Positions 38,061 to 46,973 of a stretch of 64,000 nt of DNA are shown here, piece by piece; position 1 is the stretch's first letter, and each line of letters begins with the position of its first letter. A program made the translations under genes and the position numbers. The DNA is taken from the NCBI RefSeq assembly GCF_009725205.1, contig NZ_WNZY01000020.1:25557-89556 (forward strand). Reading direction: 5' to 3'. The notes below the pieces were generated by a model. It had not been told where the DNA came from. It did no database searches and saw only the letters and a list, made by a program, of their open reading frames with translations. The stretch comes from Paenibacillus timonensis. Lineage in GTDB: Bacteria > Bacillota > Bacilli > Paenibacillales > Paenibacillaceae.

Positions 38061-38382
38061 TATACTCCACCTCCGATGTTTTCAAGATCGCTTTGCGTAT
38101 CAACTCGGTAAACCCCTGATCGATGAGAGCCAGAACGACCCGTTCCGGCTTGCCGACACTCCCACCGAGCGTTTCCCGGTCGAAACCAATCATGAGCGGG
38201 ATCTTGTAGGTCCCGCATTTGTCGCGGAATTTCTTCTGCGTATTGGCTGAAGCATCCCCTGCTAAGATCACAAGCTTAGCTTCTCCCGATCGAATCGCTT
38301 TCAGGACGATTTCGTCACCTGTCACCAGTTTACCCGCCCGCATCGCGAGGCCAAGTCCGGACAACGGCTGGGCCTTATTCAT
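38053..38382 (-). CDS. rplGA: L7Ae-family ribosomal protein YlxQ
   Basis: A 109-aa L7Ae/L30e-fold protein ([38 protein letters not shown]) that binds kink-turn RNA in relatives. ATG 38382 ([17 protein letters not shown]) lies within the 3' end of rnpM (8-bp overlap). Part of rimP-nusA-rnpM-ylxQ-infB. Confidence 0.93.
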   Translation of the reverse strand: MNKAQPLSGLGLAMRAGKLVTGDEIVLKAIRSGEAKLVILAGDASANTQKKFRDKCGTYKIPLMIGFDRETLGGSVGKPERVVLALIDQGFTELIRKAILKTSEVEYIE

Positions 38383-38695
38383 CTTCGTCCTCTTCCTCCG
38401 CCCGCGCCTGAGCAGCGAGGAATTCATCCTCCACAGCCAGGAAATCGCGAGCCAGCTGCTCATAAACCTCGGCCCCGACCGGAGCTTTCAAAGCACGGTC
38501 AAGCGCTCGCGACTTATGGGCAAGCTTGAAACAGGCGGATTTGCCGCAGAGATAGGCGCCTCGACCCGATTTTTTGCCCGTCAGGTCGATGGATACTTCA
38601 CCCTCTGGAGATCGCACGATGCGGATCAACGCCTTCTTGGGCATCATTTCCTGGCAAGCCACGCATTTGCGCAGCGGTACTTTTCTTTGCTTCAT
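38375..38695 (-). CDS. rnpM: RNase P modulator RnpM (YlxR)
   Basis: A 106-aa YlxR-family protein with RKCVACQEMMPKKALIRIVRSP, GRGAYLC and an acidic tail (AEEEDEDE). In B. subtilis YlxR binds and inhibits RNase P RNA. ATG 38695 is chosen because GGGGGG is 8 nt upstream; the GTG at 38704 touches it. Confidence 0.93.
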   Translation of the reverse strand: MKQRKVPLRKCVACQEMMPKKALIRIVRSPEGEVSIDLTGKKSGRGAYLCGKSACFKLAHKSRALDRALKAPVGAEVYEQLARDFLAVEDEFLAAQARAEEEDEDE

Positions 38696-38711
38696 CCTTG
38701 CCACCCCCCGA

Positions 38712-39809
38712 TTAGTCCACGGAGATGGAATCCTGAGGCAATTCGCCTAGATCGGTTTTTTCTCTGCCGAATTCCTCTTCCGCTTGGGTTTCGCTCTTAA
38801 TGTCGATTTTCCAACCGGTCAATTTGGCTGCGAGGCGAGCGTTTTGTCCTTTAATGCCAATCGCCAGCGACAGCTGGTAATCCGGCACAATGACGCGAGC
38901 CATTTTCTCCGCCTCAAACACCTGAACTTCGAGCACTTTGGATGGGCTCAGCGCATTCGCAACATACTCCTCGACGCTCTCCGAGTAACGAACGATGTCA
39001 ATCTTCTCACCGCGAAGTTCATTCACGATTGTTTGTACGCGTGTGCCTTTAGGTCCAACGCAAGAGCCCACAGGATCGACTTCGCTATTGCGCGAGAATA
39101 CCGCAATCTTGGAACGGAAGCCGGCTTCGCGAGCCACGGAACGAATCTCCACCACACCGTCGAAAATTTCCGGAACCTCCAGCTCGAACAACCGCTTCAG
39201 TAAGCCCGGATGCGTACGGGACAGCAAAATTTGCGGTCCTTTCGTCGTGTTTTCCACCTTGGTAATGTACGCTTTAATCCGATCGCCGTGCTTGAACTTC
39301 TCGTTAGGCATCAATTCATTCAACGGTAAATGGGCTTCGATCTTGCCGAGATCAACGTAAATGTTGCGCAGATCCTGACGCTGCACGATCCCGGTTACAA
39401 TATCCTCTTCCTTCTCTACGAACGCATTATAGATAAGTCCGCGTTCCGCTTCGCGAATGCGCTGCGTGACGACCTGTTTGGCGGTTTGTGCCGCAATCCG
39501 GCCGAAGTCGCGAGGAGTCACCTCGATTTCGGTAATGTCGTCAAGATGATAGTTGGGATTAATCTCGCGGGCCGCAGGCAGCGAAATTTCCGTGCGCGGA
39601 TCGAGGACCTCCTCAACTACGAGTTTGCGGGCGTACACCTTAATCGCGCCGGTATGGCGATTCATATCCACACGCACGTTTTGCGCCGTATTAAAGTTTC
39701 GCTTGTAGCTTGAAATCAGCGCCGCTTCGATCGCTTCGAATAAGATATCCTTGCTGATCCCTTTGTCCCTTTCCAATTCATTCAAGGCTTCGATAAAATC
39801 CATGCTCAT
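38712..39809 (-). CDS. nusA: Transcription termination/antitermination factor NusA
   Basis: A 365-aa Firmicute-length NusA: N-terminal RNAP-binding domain ([25 protein letters not shown]), S1 domain ([17 protein letters not shown]), KH1 and KH2 ([39 protein letters not shown]). No C-terminal acidic repeats, as expected. ATG 39809 (MSMDFIEAL) with GAGG close upstream; ATG 39803 has better spacing and is the alternative. A long frame extension to 39866 crosses a hairpin and is not used. Confidence 0.97.
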   Translation of the reverse strand: MSMDFIEALNELERDKGISKDILFEAIEAALISSYKRNFNTAQNVRVDMNRHTGAIKVYARKLVVEEVLDPRTEISLPAAREINPNYHLDDITEIEVTPRDFGRIAAQTAKQVVTQRIREAERGLIYNAFVEKEEDIVTGIVQRQDLRNIYVDLGKIEAHLPLNELMPNEKFKHGDRIKAYITKVENTTKGPQILLSRTHPGLLKRLFELEVPEIFDGVVEIRSVAREAGFRSKIAVFSRNSEVDPVGSCVGPKGTRVQTIVNELRGEKIDIVRYSESVEEYVANALSPSKVLEVQVFEAEKMARVIVPDYQLSLAIGIKGQNARLAAKLTGWKIDIKSETQAEEEFGREKTDLGELPQDSISVD

Positions 39810-39861
39810 TTGCCTCGAGTTCCCCCTTTCATGATTCCCGTAGGTCACACTAGAAGTAAAA

Positions 39862-39887
39862 TTCAAAAAGTCAGGTGACTTTTTGAA
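39862..39887 (-). other. Inverted repeat in rimP-nusA spacer
   Basis: TTCAAAAAGTCA/TGACTTTTTGAA, a perfect 12-bp stem with a 2-nt centre, fills the gap between the rimP stop and nusA. It could attenuate or process the transcript, or bind a dimeric protein. No T-run follows it. Confidence 0.6.
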
Positions 39888-39893
39888 CTACCT

Positions 39894-40355
39894 CTAGAAA
39901 ATAATGGCCAATCTTGCGCTGGCTACTTTGTTATATGGAATGGCGTGACCCTTCTTCCCGACTTCGACGACCAATTCGCCGTCCTCGAAGGAAAGAAGTC
40001 GGCCTTCAAATTCTTTCAGGCCGTCTACCGGTTCGTATGTAGTAACAAATACGTCTTTGCCGACCGCCTTGGATACATCCTCGGCTTTCTTCAGGGGACG
40101 TTCCGCTCCCGGCGAAGACACTTCTAGAAAATAAGCCGACGGAATCGGATCGTTCTCGTCGAGCTTCTCGCTAAGGTATTCGCTGATCCGGCCGCAGTCA
40201 TCGATATCGATGCCGCCGTCTTTGTCGACGAATACGCGGAGGAACCAGTTACTTCCCTCCTTGACGTATTCCACGTCAACCAGTTCAAAGCCGTTCTCCT
40301 CCAAATAAGGCGTGACCATTTGCTCGACGGTCGCTTTGATCTTTGGTGTGCTCAA
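39894..40355 (-). CDS. rimP: Ribosome maturation factor RimP
   Basis: A 153-aa 30S assembly factor ([41 protein letters not shown]). TTG 40355 follows GGAGG at 10 nt. First gene of the nusA-infB operon; promoter and a tetraloop hairpin lie upstream. Confidence 0.96.
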   Translation of the reverse strand: MSTPKIKATVEQMVTPYLEENGFELVDVEYVKEGSNWFLRVFVDKDGGIDIDDCGRISEYLSEKLDENDPIPSAYFLEVSSPGAERPLKKAEDVSKAVGKDVFVTTYEPVDGLKEFEGRLLSFEDGELVVEVGKKGHAIPYNKVASARLAIIF

Positions 40356-40396
40356 GCGTACATTACCTCCAATAATTCAATCCTATATACCAAAGA

Positions 40397-40424
40397 TTAA
40401 AGAGTGGGTTTCCCCACTCTTTAA
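40397..40424 (-). promoter_or_regulatory. 12-bp hairpin with GAAA loop in rimP leader
   Basis: Minus strand TTAAAGAGTGGG-GAAA-CCCACTCTTTAA, about 40 nt upstream of rimP and ~30 nt after the promoter. No terminal U-run; a GNRA tetraloop. Possible attenuator, RNase III site or protein-binding element. Confidence 0.65.
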
Positions 40425-40455
40425 CAACGGTTCTATCTTCATGATTGCCAAAAAA

Positions 40456-40484
40456 ATTATAACATAGTACATACCAAGTGACAA
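40456..40484 (-). promoter_or_regulatory. Promoter for rimP-nusA-infB operon
   Basis: Minus-strand -35 TTGTCA (40484-40479), 17-bp spacer, -10 TATAAT (40461-40456). Near-consensus; lies between the repeat array and rimP. Confidence 0.82.
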
Positions 40485-40510
40485 GTAAAACACCTTTACT
40501 GTGTAAGGTT

Positions 40511-40939
40511 GTTTAAAAAGCCATCTTTCGATCACGAAGGGGATGCAGGAGTATATCCGGCGTCGAATCTTGGATTCAACCGGGCCTTCCGTTGCTCACG
40601 TACCCAATGCGTACGTTCCGCTACTCAGTCCCTAGTTTCTTCCAACCTTCTCGGTGCTCCAAACCTGTCTTTTTAAACCTTGATTGTAGTCGTTGTTTAA
40701 AAAGCCATCTTTCGATCACGAAGGGGATGCAGGAGTATATCCGGCGTCGAATCTTGGATTCAACCGGGCCTTCCGTTGCTCACGTACCCAATGCGTACGT
40801 TCCGCTACTCAGTCCCTAGTTTCTTCCAACCTTCTCGGTGCTCCAAACCTGTCTTTTTAAACCTTGATCGTAGTCGTTGTTTAAAAAGCCATCTTTCGAT
40901 CACGAAGGGGAGGCCCGGAGTATATCCGGCGTCGAATCT
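40511..40939 (-). repeat. Tandem array of 184-bp structured repeat (2.3 copies)
   Basis: GTTTAAAAAGCCATC starts at 40511, 40695 and 40879: an exact 184-bp period, with the two full units nearly identical. The array ends 5 bp from the polC stop codon. On the minus strand each unit has stems CTTTTTAAAC/GTTTAAAAAG, ACGTAC/GTACGT and ATTCG/CGGAT (one U-G), and conserved blocks CACCGAGAAGGTTG, CTAGGGACTGAG and GGAAGGCCCGG. The same family occurs inverted at 49.8-50.3 kb. Confidence 0.92.
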
Positions 40940-40944
40940 TATAA

Positions 40945-43900
40945 TTAAAATAATGATAACTGGTTGCTTTCCGGCAAGCCGCGGAAGCAGCCCATGGAAT
41001 TCAGAAGCTCGACGATCGTTTTGCTCGCTTTGGATTTCTGCTGGAAGTCCTCGATCGAGAGAAACTCGCCTTGCTCCTTCGCGGCGGCGATATTTTTAGC
41101 CGCATTCTCCCCGATGCCGGCAAGCGCAGAGAAAGGAGGAATCAACGAATCGCCGTCCACGATGAATTTGGTAGCGTCTGAGCGATACAGGTCGATCGGT
41201 TTGAAATGGAAGCCGCGGGCCGTCATTTCGAGCGCCATCTCCAGGATCGGTAACATATTTTTCTCTTTCGGCAATGCCTGAAAGCCCTTCTGCTCGATCT
41301 CTTCGATTTTGCGATAAATCGCTTCATACCCTTGACAATACAGCTCGATATCGAAGTCCTCGCCGCGGACCGAGAAATACGTCGCATAATATTCGATCGG
41401 GTGATACAGTTTGAAATAAGCGGTCCGCACCGCGGAAATAACGTAAGCGGCGGCATGGGCCTTCGGGAACATATATTGAATCTTCAGGCAAGAGTCGATG
41501 TACCATTGCGGCACTTTGCATTTCTTCATTTCCTCGATCCATTCCGGTGTCAGCCCTTTCCCCTTACGAACGCTCTCCGTAATTTTAAAGGCCAATCCTG
41601 CATCCATCCCCGCTTTATAGATCAGGAACAACATAATATCGTCCCGACAACCAATTACGGTTTTGATGTTGCAGGTTCCGTTCTTGATCAGCTCCTGCGC
41701 GTTCCCAAGCCATACCCCAGTTCCGTGTGATAGACCGGAAATTTGCAGCAAGTCCGCAAAAGAAGAAGGCTGCGATTCAACCAGCATCTGACGGACGAAT
41801 TTCGTTCCCATTTCCGGAATGCCATAGGTCGCGACCGGTGTGCGGATCTGTTCCGGCGCAACTCCGAGCGATTCCGTCGAGTTGAACATGCTCATGACTT
41901 TCGGATCGTTCATCGGGATCGTTTGCGGATCAATTCCGGTTAAATCCTGCAGCATCCGCATCATCGTCGGATCGTCGTGCCCTAGAATATCGAGCTTCAA
42001 TAGGTTGGCGTCAAAGGCGTGGTAATCGAAATGGGTTGTTTTCCACTCCGCCCCCGTATCATCGGCCGGATATTGCACCGGAGTGATGTCCTCGACTTCG
42101 ATGTAATCCGGAACGACAACAATCCCGCCGGGATGCTGACCGGTACTGCGCTTAACGCCGGTACACCCCGTCGCCAAGCGGTTCAATTCCGCTCCGCGCC
42201 AACTCTTGTTATGTTCCTCTTCGTATTTCTTAGCGAATCCGAACGCCGTTTTCTCTGCAACCGTACCAATGGTACCCGCGCGGAAAACATTCTTCTCCCC
42301 GAATAGCACTTTGGTGTAATTGTGGGCCACCGGCTGATATTCGCCGGAGAAGTTAAGGTCAATATCCGGTACTTTATCGCCTTTAAAGCCCAGGAACGTC
42401 TCAAACGGGATGTCCTGGCCTTCGCCCTTCAGCTTGCCGCCGCATTTCGGGCAGCTCTTGTCGGGAAGGTCAAAGCCGCTGGGCACGCTGCCGTCCAGGA
42501 ACCACTCGCTGTATTTGCATTCGTGGTTTAAGCAAATATAGTGGGCCGGCAACGGATTCACCTCGGAAATGCCAAGGAATAGTGCGACCACTGACGAACC
42601 AACCGACCCCCGGGAGCCGACGAGATAACCGTCTTGGTTCGACTTTTTCACCAGCCGCTCGGAGATCAGATAGTTGGCCGAGAACCCATATTTGATGATC
42701 GGCTCCAATTCCTTCTCCAACCGTTTAATGATCACTTCCGGCAAATCCTCGCCGTAAACCGATTTGGCTGTATCGTAGCAGGTTCGGCGAATTTCGTCGT
42801 CCGCCCCTTCGATAATCGGGGTAAACAGCTTGTCCGGGAACAACTCCAGCTCTTCAAACCTGTCGGCTAGCGCCGCCGTGTTTGTCACGACCACCTCGAA
42901 GGCTTTCTCTTTCCCGAGAAAAGCGAACTCCTCCAACATCTCTTCCGTCGTCCGGAAATGCGCGTCCGGCTTGCGAATATCTTTTAAAGGACTGAAGCCG
43001 GTGATCCCATGTATCGTAATGTCGCGGTACAGCTTGTCTTTCGGATCCAGGTAATGCACGTTTCCAGTAGCGACAACCGGTCTATCCAGCTTCATGCCAA
43101 TCTCGACAACTTTGCGGATGGCCGTTTCCAGTTCTGCTGTGCTGCCGACCAACCCTTTTTCCACCAAATGCATGTACATTGTAAGCGGCTGGATTTCAAG
43201 CACGTCATAAAATTCAGCGACCGCTTCCGCTTCCTCAACCGACTTGTTCAACACGGCCTCGAAAAACTCGCCCTTCTCACAGCCGGACAGGATCAATAGT
43301 CCCTCGCGCATCTCCACCAGCTTAGATTTCGGGATGCACGGTACCCGCTTGAAATATTCGGTATGCGACATCGAAATGAGCTTAAACAGGTTTTTCTTAC
43401 CGACCTGATTCAACGCATATATCCCGCAGTGGAACGGACGAGAATTAGACAAGTCCTTCCCCACCTTGTCGTTTAGACGATCTAGGGATTTATACCCTTC
43501 GATTTTGGCAGCGTCTTCCAACAGACCGTTCAAAATCTCGCCAAGCGCCAATGTATCATCGATCGCCCGGTGATGGTTCTCCAGCGAAACTTTATATTTG
43601 GCGGCCAACGTATTCAGCCGGTGATTCTTCATAGAAGGGAATAGCATCCGGGCTAACTCCAGCGTATCCAGCACTGGATTTTCCATGATCGGAAGCCCCA
43701 GTTCCTTCAGCTTGGCATTAACGAAATCATAGTCAAACCGGGCGTTATGAGCGACCAGAATCGAGTCCCCCGCAAACTCGACGAACCGTTTCAACACCGG
43801 CTCCACATCGGGTGCGTCCTTCACCATATCGTCGTTAATATTCGTCAGTTGTTGGATATGGTAGGGTATCCGTTCATGCGGATTGACAAAGGTCGCATAG

Positions 43901-45261
43901 CGATCGATCTCCTTGCCCTCCTGCATCTTCACGGCCGCAATTTCGATGATTTTGTTCTGCGTTACCGATAAGCCGGTGGTCTCGATGTCAAATACGATGT
44001 AGGTCGCCGTCTTCAGATCATCCCCTCGCGGGTTCAGCACGACTGCGACATTGTCGTTTACCACATTGGCTTCGACGCCATAGATCATTTTGATGCCGTT
44101 TTTCTTCGCTGCCTTCGCCGCATCCGGATAGCTTTGCACGCCGCCGTGATCCGTTACGGCAATCGCCTTATGCCCCCACTTGGCAGCCATCTTCACATAA
44201 TCGCCAATTGGCGTTACGGCGTCCATCGTGCTCATGGACGTATGCAGATGGAACTCGACGCGTTTCTCTGGAGCATTGTCCTTGCGTCCCGGCGGCGCAG
44301 ATACTTCGCATAGATCCGACGGGATCATCACTAACTCGGGTACCGGCATAAAGCGATCCATTTCTACTTTGCCCCTCGCTTTGATCCACTTGCCGTTAGC
44401 GAGCTGGCCCATGACCTTCAAATCTTCTTTATTCTTGGCGAACAATTTCAGCTGAAGGGAATCGGAGAAATCGGTTAAGAAAAACACAAATAACGTGTTG
44501 CCGTTCCGCAACTCCTTGCGGTCCAGGCCAAAGATCGTTCCTTGAATCGTAATTTTCTTCTCTTCGTCTTGAACTTGCTGAATCGGAACGGGCTGCTCCT
44601 TGATGTCGTTTCCGAGCTGCAGCTTGATGACTTCTCCTTCAACTTCTTCCGGAGGAGCTTCGACCGCGACGCTCTCCATCATCTGTTGAATGACCTCGCG
44701 TTCTTCCTCTACAATCCGTTGTTGGAACTCTTCAAACGCTTCGACGTCAGGTTCGCCGGTTTGCAGCTTGACCCTTAACGGCAGGGCAAAATACGTTTCG
44801 TAATAAGCGGTGATCGCTTTATCGATTTGTTTCTTGCGGGCCAATTCCAGCGCCATGGCGTCCCCCAGCGTCACCGTCACCATGTCTCCGTCCACGTCAA
44901 ACCCGGCTCGGGCCATCCAACCGTTTACCGATGGAATTTGGCGTTTCACCCATTCGAGAAATAGCGACCAATATTCGCCGACGATGTCATTGGCAGACAG
45001 ATTGGCTCCGTAGTGAAATTCGAAAGTAATGATCGCAATATGCTCCATCCGTTCTCTCACACGCAGGCAAAATGTACGATAGGCCTGGGCCGGAACCAAT
45101 GTGTCCTTCTGAATGGTGATTCTCCATTCCCGATTGCTGCGGCTGACCTCCACCTTTTCGATATGCCCATCAAGAAAATACGGGTCGATCAGTGAAGCGG
45201 GTACGTCTGCCTGCTTCATCAACAGCTCCAGCCGGTTTCTCTTGTCTTGCGTCTCGGTCAT
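40945..45261 (-). CDS. polC: DNA polymerase III PolC-type alpha subunit
   Basis: Replicative Gram-positive polymerase with built-in proofreading, 1438 aa. Order: N-terminal and OB domains (KKITIQGTIFGLDRKEL), PHP domain part 1 (FHLHTSMSTMDA), 3'-5' exonuclease (YIVFDIETTGLS) inserted in PHP, a zinc finger (CLNHEC ... CPKC), the palm (KVPDIDLNFSGEYQP) and the C-terminal duplex-binding and tail region. ATG 45261 lies 6 nt from AGGGGA; the GTG at 45276 overlaps it. Immediately followed by the repeat array. Confidence 0.98.
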   Translation of the reverse strand: MTETQDKRNRLELLMKQADVPASLIDPYFLDGHIEKVEVSRSNREWRITIQKDTLVPAQAYRTFCLRVRERMEHIAIITFEFHYGANLSANDIVGEYWSLFLEWVKRQIPSVNGWMARAGFDVDGDMVTVTLGDAMALELARKKQIDKAITAYYETYFALPLRVKLQTGEPDVEAFEEFQQRIVEEEREVIQQMMESVAVEAPPEEVEGEVIKLQLGNDIKEQPVPIQQVQDEEKKITIQGTIFGLDRKELRNGNTLFVFFLTDFSDSLQLKLFAKNKEDLKVMGQLANGKWIKARGKVEMDRFMPVPELVMIPSDLCEVSAPPGRKDNAPEKRVEFHLHTSMSTMDAVTPIGDYVKMAAKWGHKAIAVTDHGGVQSYPDAAKAAKKNGIKMIYGVEANVVNDNVAVVLNPRGDDLKTATYIVFDIETTGLSVTQNKIIEIAAVKMQEGKEIDRYATFVNPHERIPYHIQQLTNINDDMVKDAPDVEPVLKRFVEFAGDSILVAHNARFDYDFVNAKLKELGLPIMENPVLDTLELARMLFPSMKNHRLNTLAAKYKVSLENHHRAIDDTLALGEILNGLLEDAAKIEGYKSLDRLNDKVGKDLSNSRPFHCGIYALNQVGKKNLFKLISMSHTEYFKRVPCIPKSKLVEMREGLLILSGCEKGEFFEAVLNKSVEEAEAVAEFYDVLEIQPLTMYMHLVEKGLVGSTAELETAIRKVVEIGMKLDRPVVATGNVHYLDPKDKLYRDITIHGITGFSPLKDIRKPDAHFRTTEEMLEEFAFLGKEKAFEVVVTNTAALADRFEELELFPDKLFTPIIEGADDEIRRTCYDTAKSVYGEDLPEVIIKRLEKELEPIIKYGFSANYLISERLVKKSNQDGYLVGSRGSVGSSVVALFLGISEVNPLPAHYICLNHECKYSEWFLDGSVPSGFDLPDKSCPKCGGKLKGEGQDIPFETFLGFKGDKVPDIDLNFSGEYQPVAHNYTKVLFGEKNVFRAGTIGTVAEKTAFGFAKKYEEEHNKSWRGAELNRLATGCTGVKRSTGQHPGGIVVVPDYIEVEDITPVQYPADDTGAEWKTTHFDYHAFDANLLKLDILGHDDPTMMRMLQDLTGIDPQTIPMNDPKVMSMFNSTESLGVAPEQIRTPVATYGIPEMGTKFVRQMLVESQPSSFADLLQISGLSHGTGVWLGNAQELIKNGTCNIKTVIGCRDDIMLFLIYKAGMDAGLAFKITESVRKGKGLTPEWIEEMKKCKVPQWYIDSCLKIQYMFPKAHAAAYVISAVRTAYFKLYHPIEYYATYFSVRGEDFDIELYCQGYEAIYRKIEEIEQKGFQALPKEKNMLPILEMALEMTARGFHFKPIDLYRSDATKFIVDGDSLIPPFSALAGIGENAAKNIAAAKEQGEFLSIEDFQQKSKASKTIVELLNSMGCFRGLPESNQLSLF

Positions 45262-45305
45262 GTCCTCTCCCCTCACCTTGCTAGCTGACTTATTCCCATG
45301 AATCG

Positions 45306-45374
45306 AAAAAAAGGGCCTCCAGCAATTGACCAGCGGCGTAAAAAGCCTGCAGGCGCTGACTGCCGAAAGCCCTC
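45306..45374 (-). terminator. Probable terminator between proS and polC
   Basis: Minus strand: AGGGC near 45373-45369 pairs with GCCCT near 45316-45312, enclosing a GCCTGCAGGC hairpin, followed by TTTTTTT. A long, partly paired element. Confidence 0.5.
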
Positions 45375-45447
45375 TTGTGGTTGTATCGTTCGCCTCGCAT
45401 CCCTAGTTCCCCGGAACTCTAGCGGGACAATAACGCGAAAGTTCTTC

Positions 45448-46899
45448 TTAATAGGCTCTGGCAAAAACGACGGTATGTTTCGCTTCTTCCCCGCAAACGA
45501 GACAAGTGCCTTTAACCGTTTGTGGATGGAACGGGATATTGCGGCTAGTCGCTCCCGTCTCTTCTTTTACCTGGCGTTCGCAAGCCTCCGAACCGCACCA
45601 ACCGGCTAAAGTAAAGCCGCGTTTCTCTTCAATGCTCGCCTTCATTTCATCCAGCGTGTCGACGCTGTAGAAATGCTCTTCACGGAACGCTTTGGCCCGT
45701 TCGTACATTTCCTGATGAACCTGTTCCAACATAGCCTGAACCTCTTCGACCAAACGGTCCTGCTGGATGACCTTCTTCTCGCCACTGATACGAGAGACGA
45801 GAACGCAAACGCCGTTCTCCATATCCCGAGGCCCGATCTCCAGACGAACCGGAACGCCGCGCATCTCGTATTCGTTAAACTTCCAGCCTGGGCGGAAATC
45901 GGAACGATCGTCGATGCCGACGCGAATACCGGCTTTCTTCAGCTCGGCGAACAGTTCGTCCGCACGACCTACGACCGCTTCCCATGTTTTTGGCGGGCCT
46001 ATCGGAATGATCATGACTTGCTTCGGTGCAACCTTCGGCGGCAGTGCCAATCCGCGGTCATCCCCGTGCACCATGATCAGTGAACCGATCAACCGGGTGC
46101 TGACGCCCCAAGAGGTCGTGTGAACATATTCGCGAACGTTTTCGCGGTTCAAATATTGAATATCAAACGCCGTAGCAAAGTTGGTTCCGAGATAGTGGGA
46201 AGTCCCTGCTTGGACGGCACGTCCATCCTTCATCATCGCTTCGATGGAGTAGGTATCGACGGCTCCGGCAAATTTCTCGGATGGTGTTTTTTGGCCAACG
46301 ATGACCGGAATCGCCAAGTAGTTTTCCACGAAATCGCGGTAAGTTTCCAGCATCCGCATCGTTTCTTCGCGTGCTTCCTGCTCATTTTCATGCGCGGTAT
46401 GGCCTTCCTGCCATAGGAATTCGCTCGTGCGAAGGAATGGCAGCGTACGTTTCTCCCAACGGACCACGTTTGCCCACTGGTTAATCAGCACCGGCAGATC
46501 ACGATAGGACTGGATCCATTTTTCGTACATATGCCCAATCATCGTCTCCGACGTCGGACGGATCGCCAGGCGCTCCTCCAGCTTCTCGCCGGCAGCTTCC
46601 GTTACCCAAGGCAGTTCCGGGTTGAAACCCTCGACATGTTCTTTCTCCTTCTGGAAGAAGCTTTCCGGAATAAACAGCGGGAAATAGGCGTTACGGTGGC
46701 CCGTTTCCTTAAAGCGGCGGTCCAACTCGGCCTGAATATGCTCCCAGATCTCGTAGCCGTCCGGCTTAAATACGATACAGCCGCGGACCGGCGAGTAATC
46801 CATGAGATCCGCTTTTTTGATGACGTCGATGTACCAGCGGGAAAAATCCACTCCCTGCGGGGTAATCTCCGTGACGAATTGTTTCTCCTCGTTTGCCAT
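45448..46899 (-). CDS. proS: Prolyl-tRNA synthetase, archaeal/eukaryal (short) type
   Basis: Charges tRNA-Pro. At 483 aa it is much shorter than the ~565-aa bacterial type with an editing insertion. It has the class II motifs in archaeal-type form (LAIRPTSETMI, FLRTSEFLWQEGHTAH, TTSWGVSTRLIGSLIMVHGDDRGLALPP), an anticodon domain (QVMIIPIG ... GIDDRSDFRPGWKFNEYEMRGVPVR) and a C-terminal zinc domain with CGSEAC ... CLVC. It occupies the rseP-proS-polC position where B. subtilis has the bacterial type. Confidence 0.95.
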   Translation of the reverse strand: MANEEKQFVTEITPQGVDFSRWYIDVIKKADLMDYSPVRGCIVFKPDGYEIWEHIQAELDRRFKETGHRNAYFPLFIPESFFQKEKEHVEGFNPELPWVTEAAGEKLEERLAIRPTSETMIGHMYEKWIQSYRDLPVLINQWANVVRWEKRTLPFLRTSEFLWQEGHTAHENEQEAREETMRMLETYRDFVENYLAIPVIVGQKTPSEKFAGAVDTYSIEAMMKDGRAVQAGTSHYLGTNFATAFDIQYLNRENVREYVHTTSWGVSTRLIGSLIMVHGDDRGLALPPKVAPKQVMIIPIGPPKTWEAVVGRADELFAELKKAGIRVGIDDRSDFRPGWKFNEYEMRGVPVRLEIGPRDMENGVCVLVSRISGEKKVIQQDRLVEEVQAMLEQVHQEMYERAKAFREEHFYSVDTLDEMKASIEEKRGFTLAGWCGSEACERQVKEETGATSRNIPFHPQTVKGTCLVCGEEAKHTVVFARAY

Positions 46900-46973
46900 A
46901 AGAACCTTTGTCCTCCCGTTAAAACCACAAGTTTAATGTTCCAACGCGTCGATCAAAGCCACTCCTACCAGGA

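Larger units (their letters stand above)
40356..40944. other. 589-bp gap between polC and rimP
   Basis: Holds, in transcription order, the 184-bp repeat array (40511-40939), the rimP promoter (40456-40484), a hairpin (40397-40424) and the rimP ribosome-binding site. No genes; plus-strand ORFs across the array are products of the repeat. Confidence 0.85.

Noticed and set aside
40592..41099. Plus-strand ORFs inside the 184-bp array
   Set aside because: They repeat with the array, one runs into polC, and no version is kept in the diverged array at 49.8 kb.
46900..46973. T-box riboswitch upstream of proS
   Set aside because: Only ~74 bp separate rseP and proS; no T-box sequence or antiterminator.
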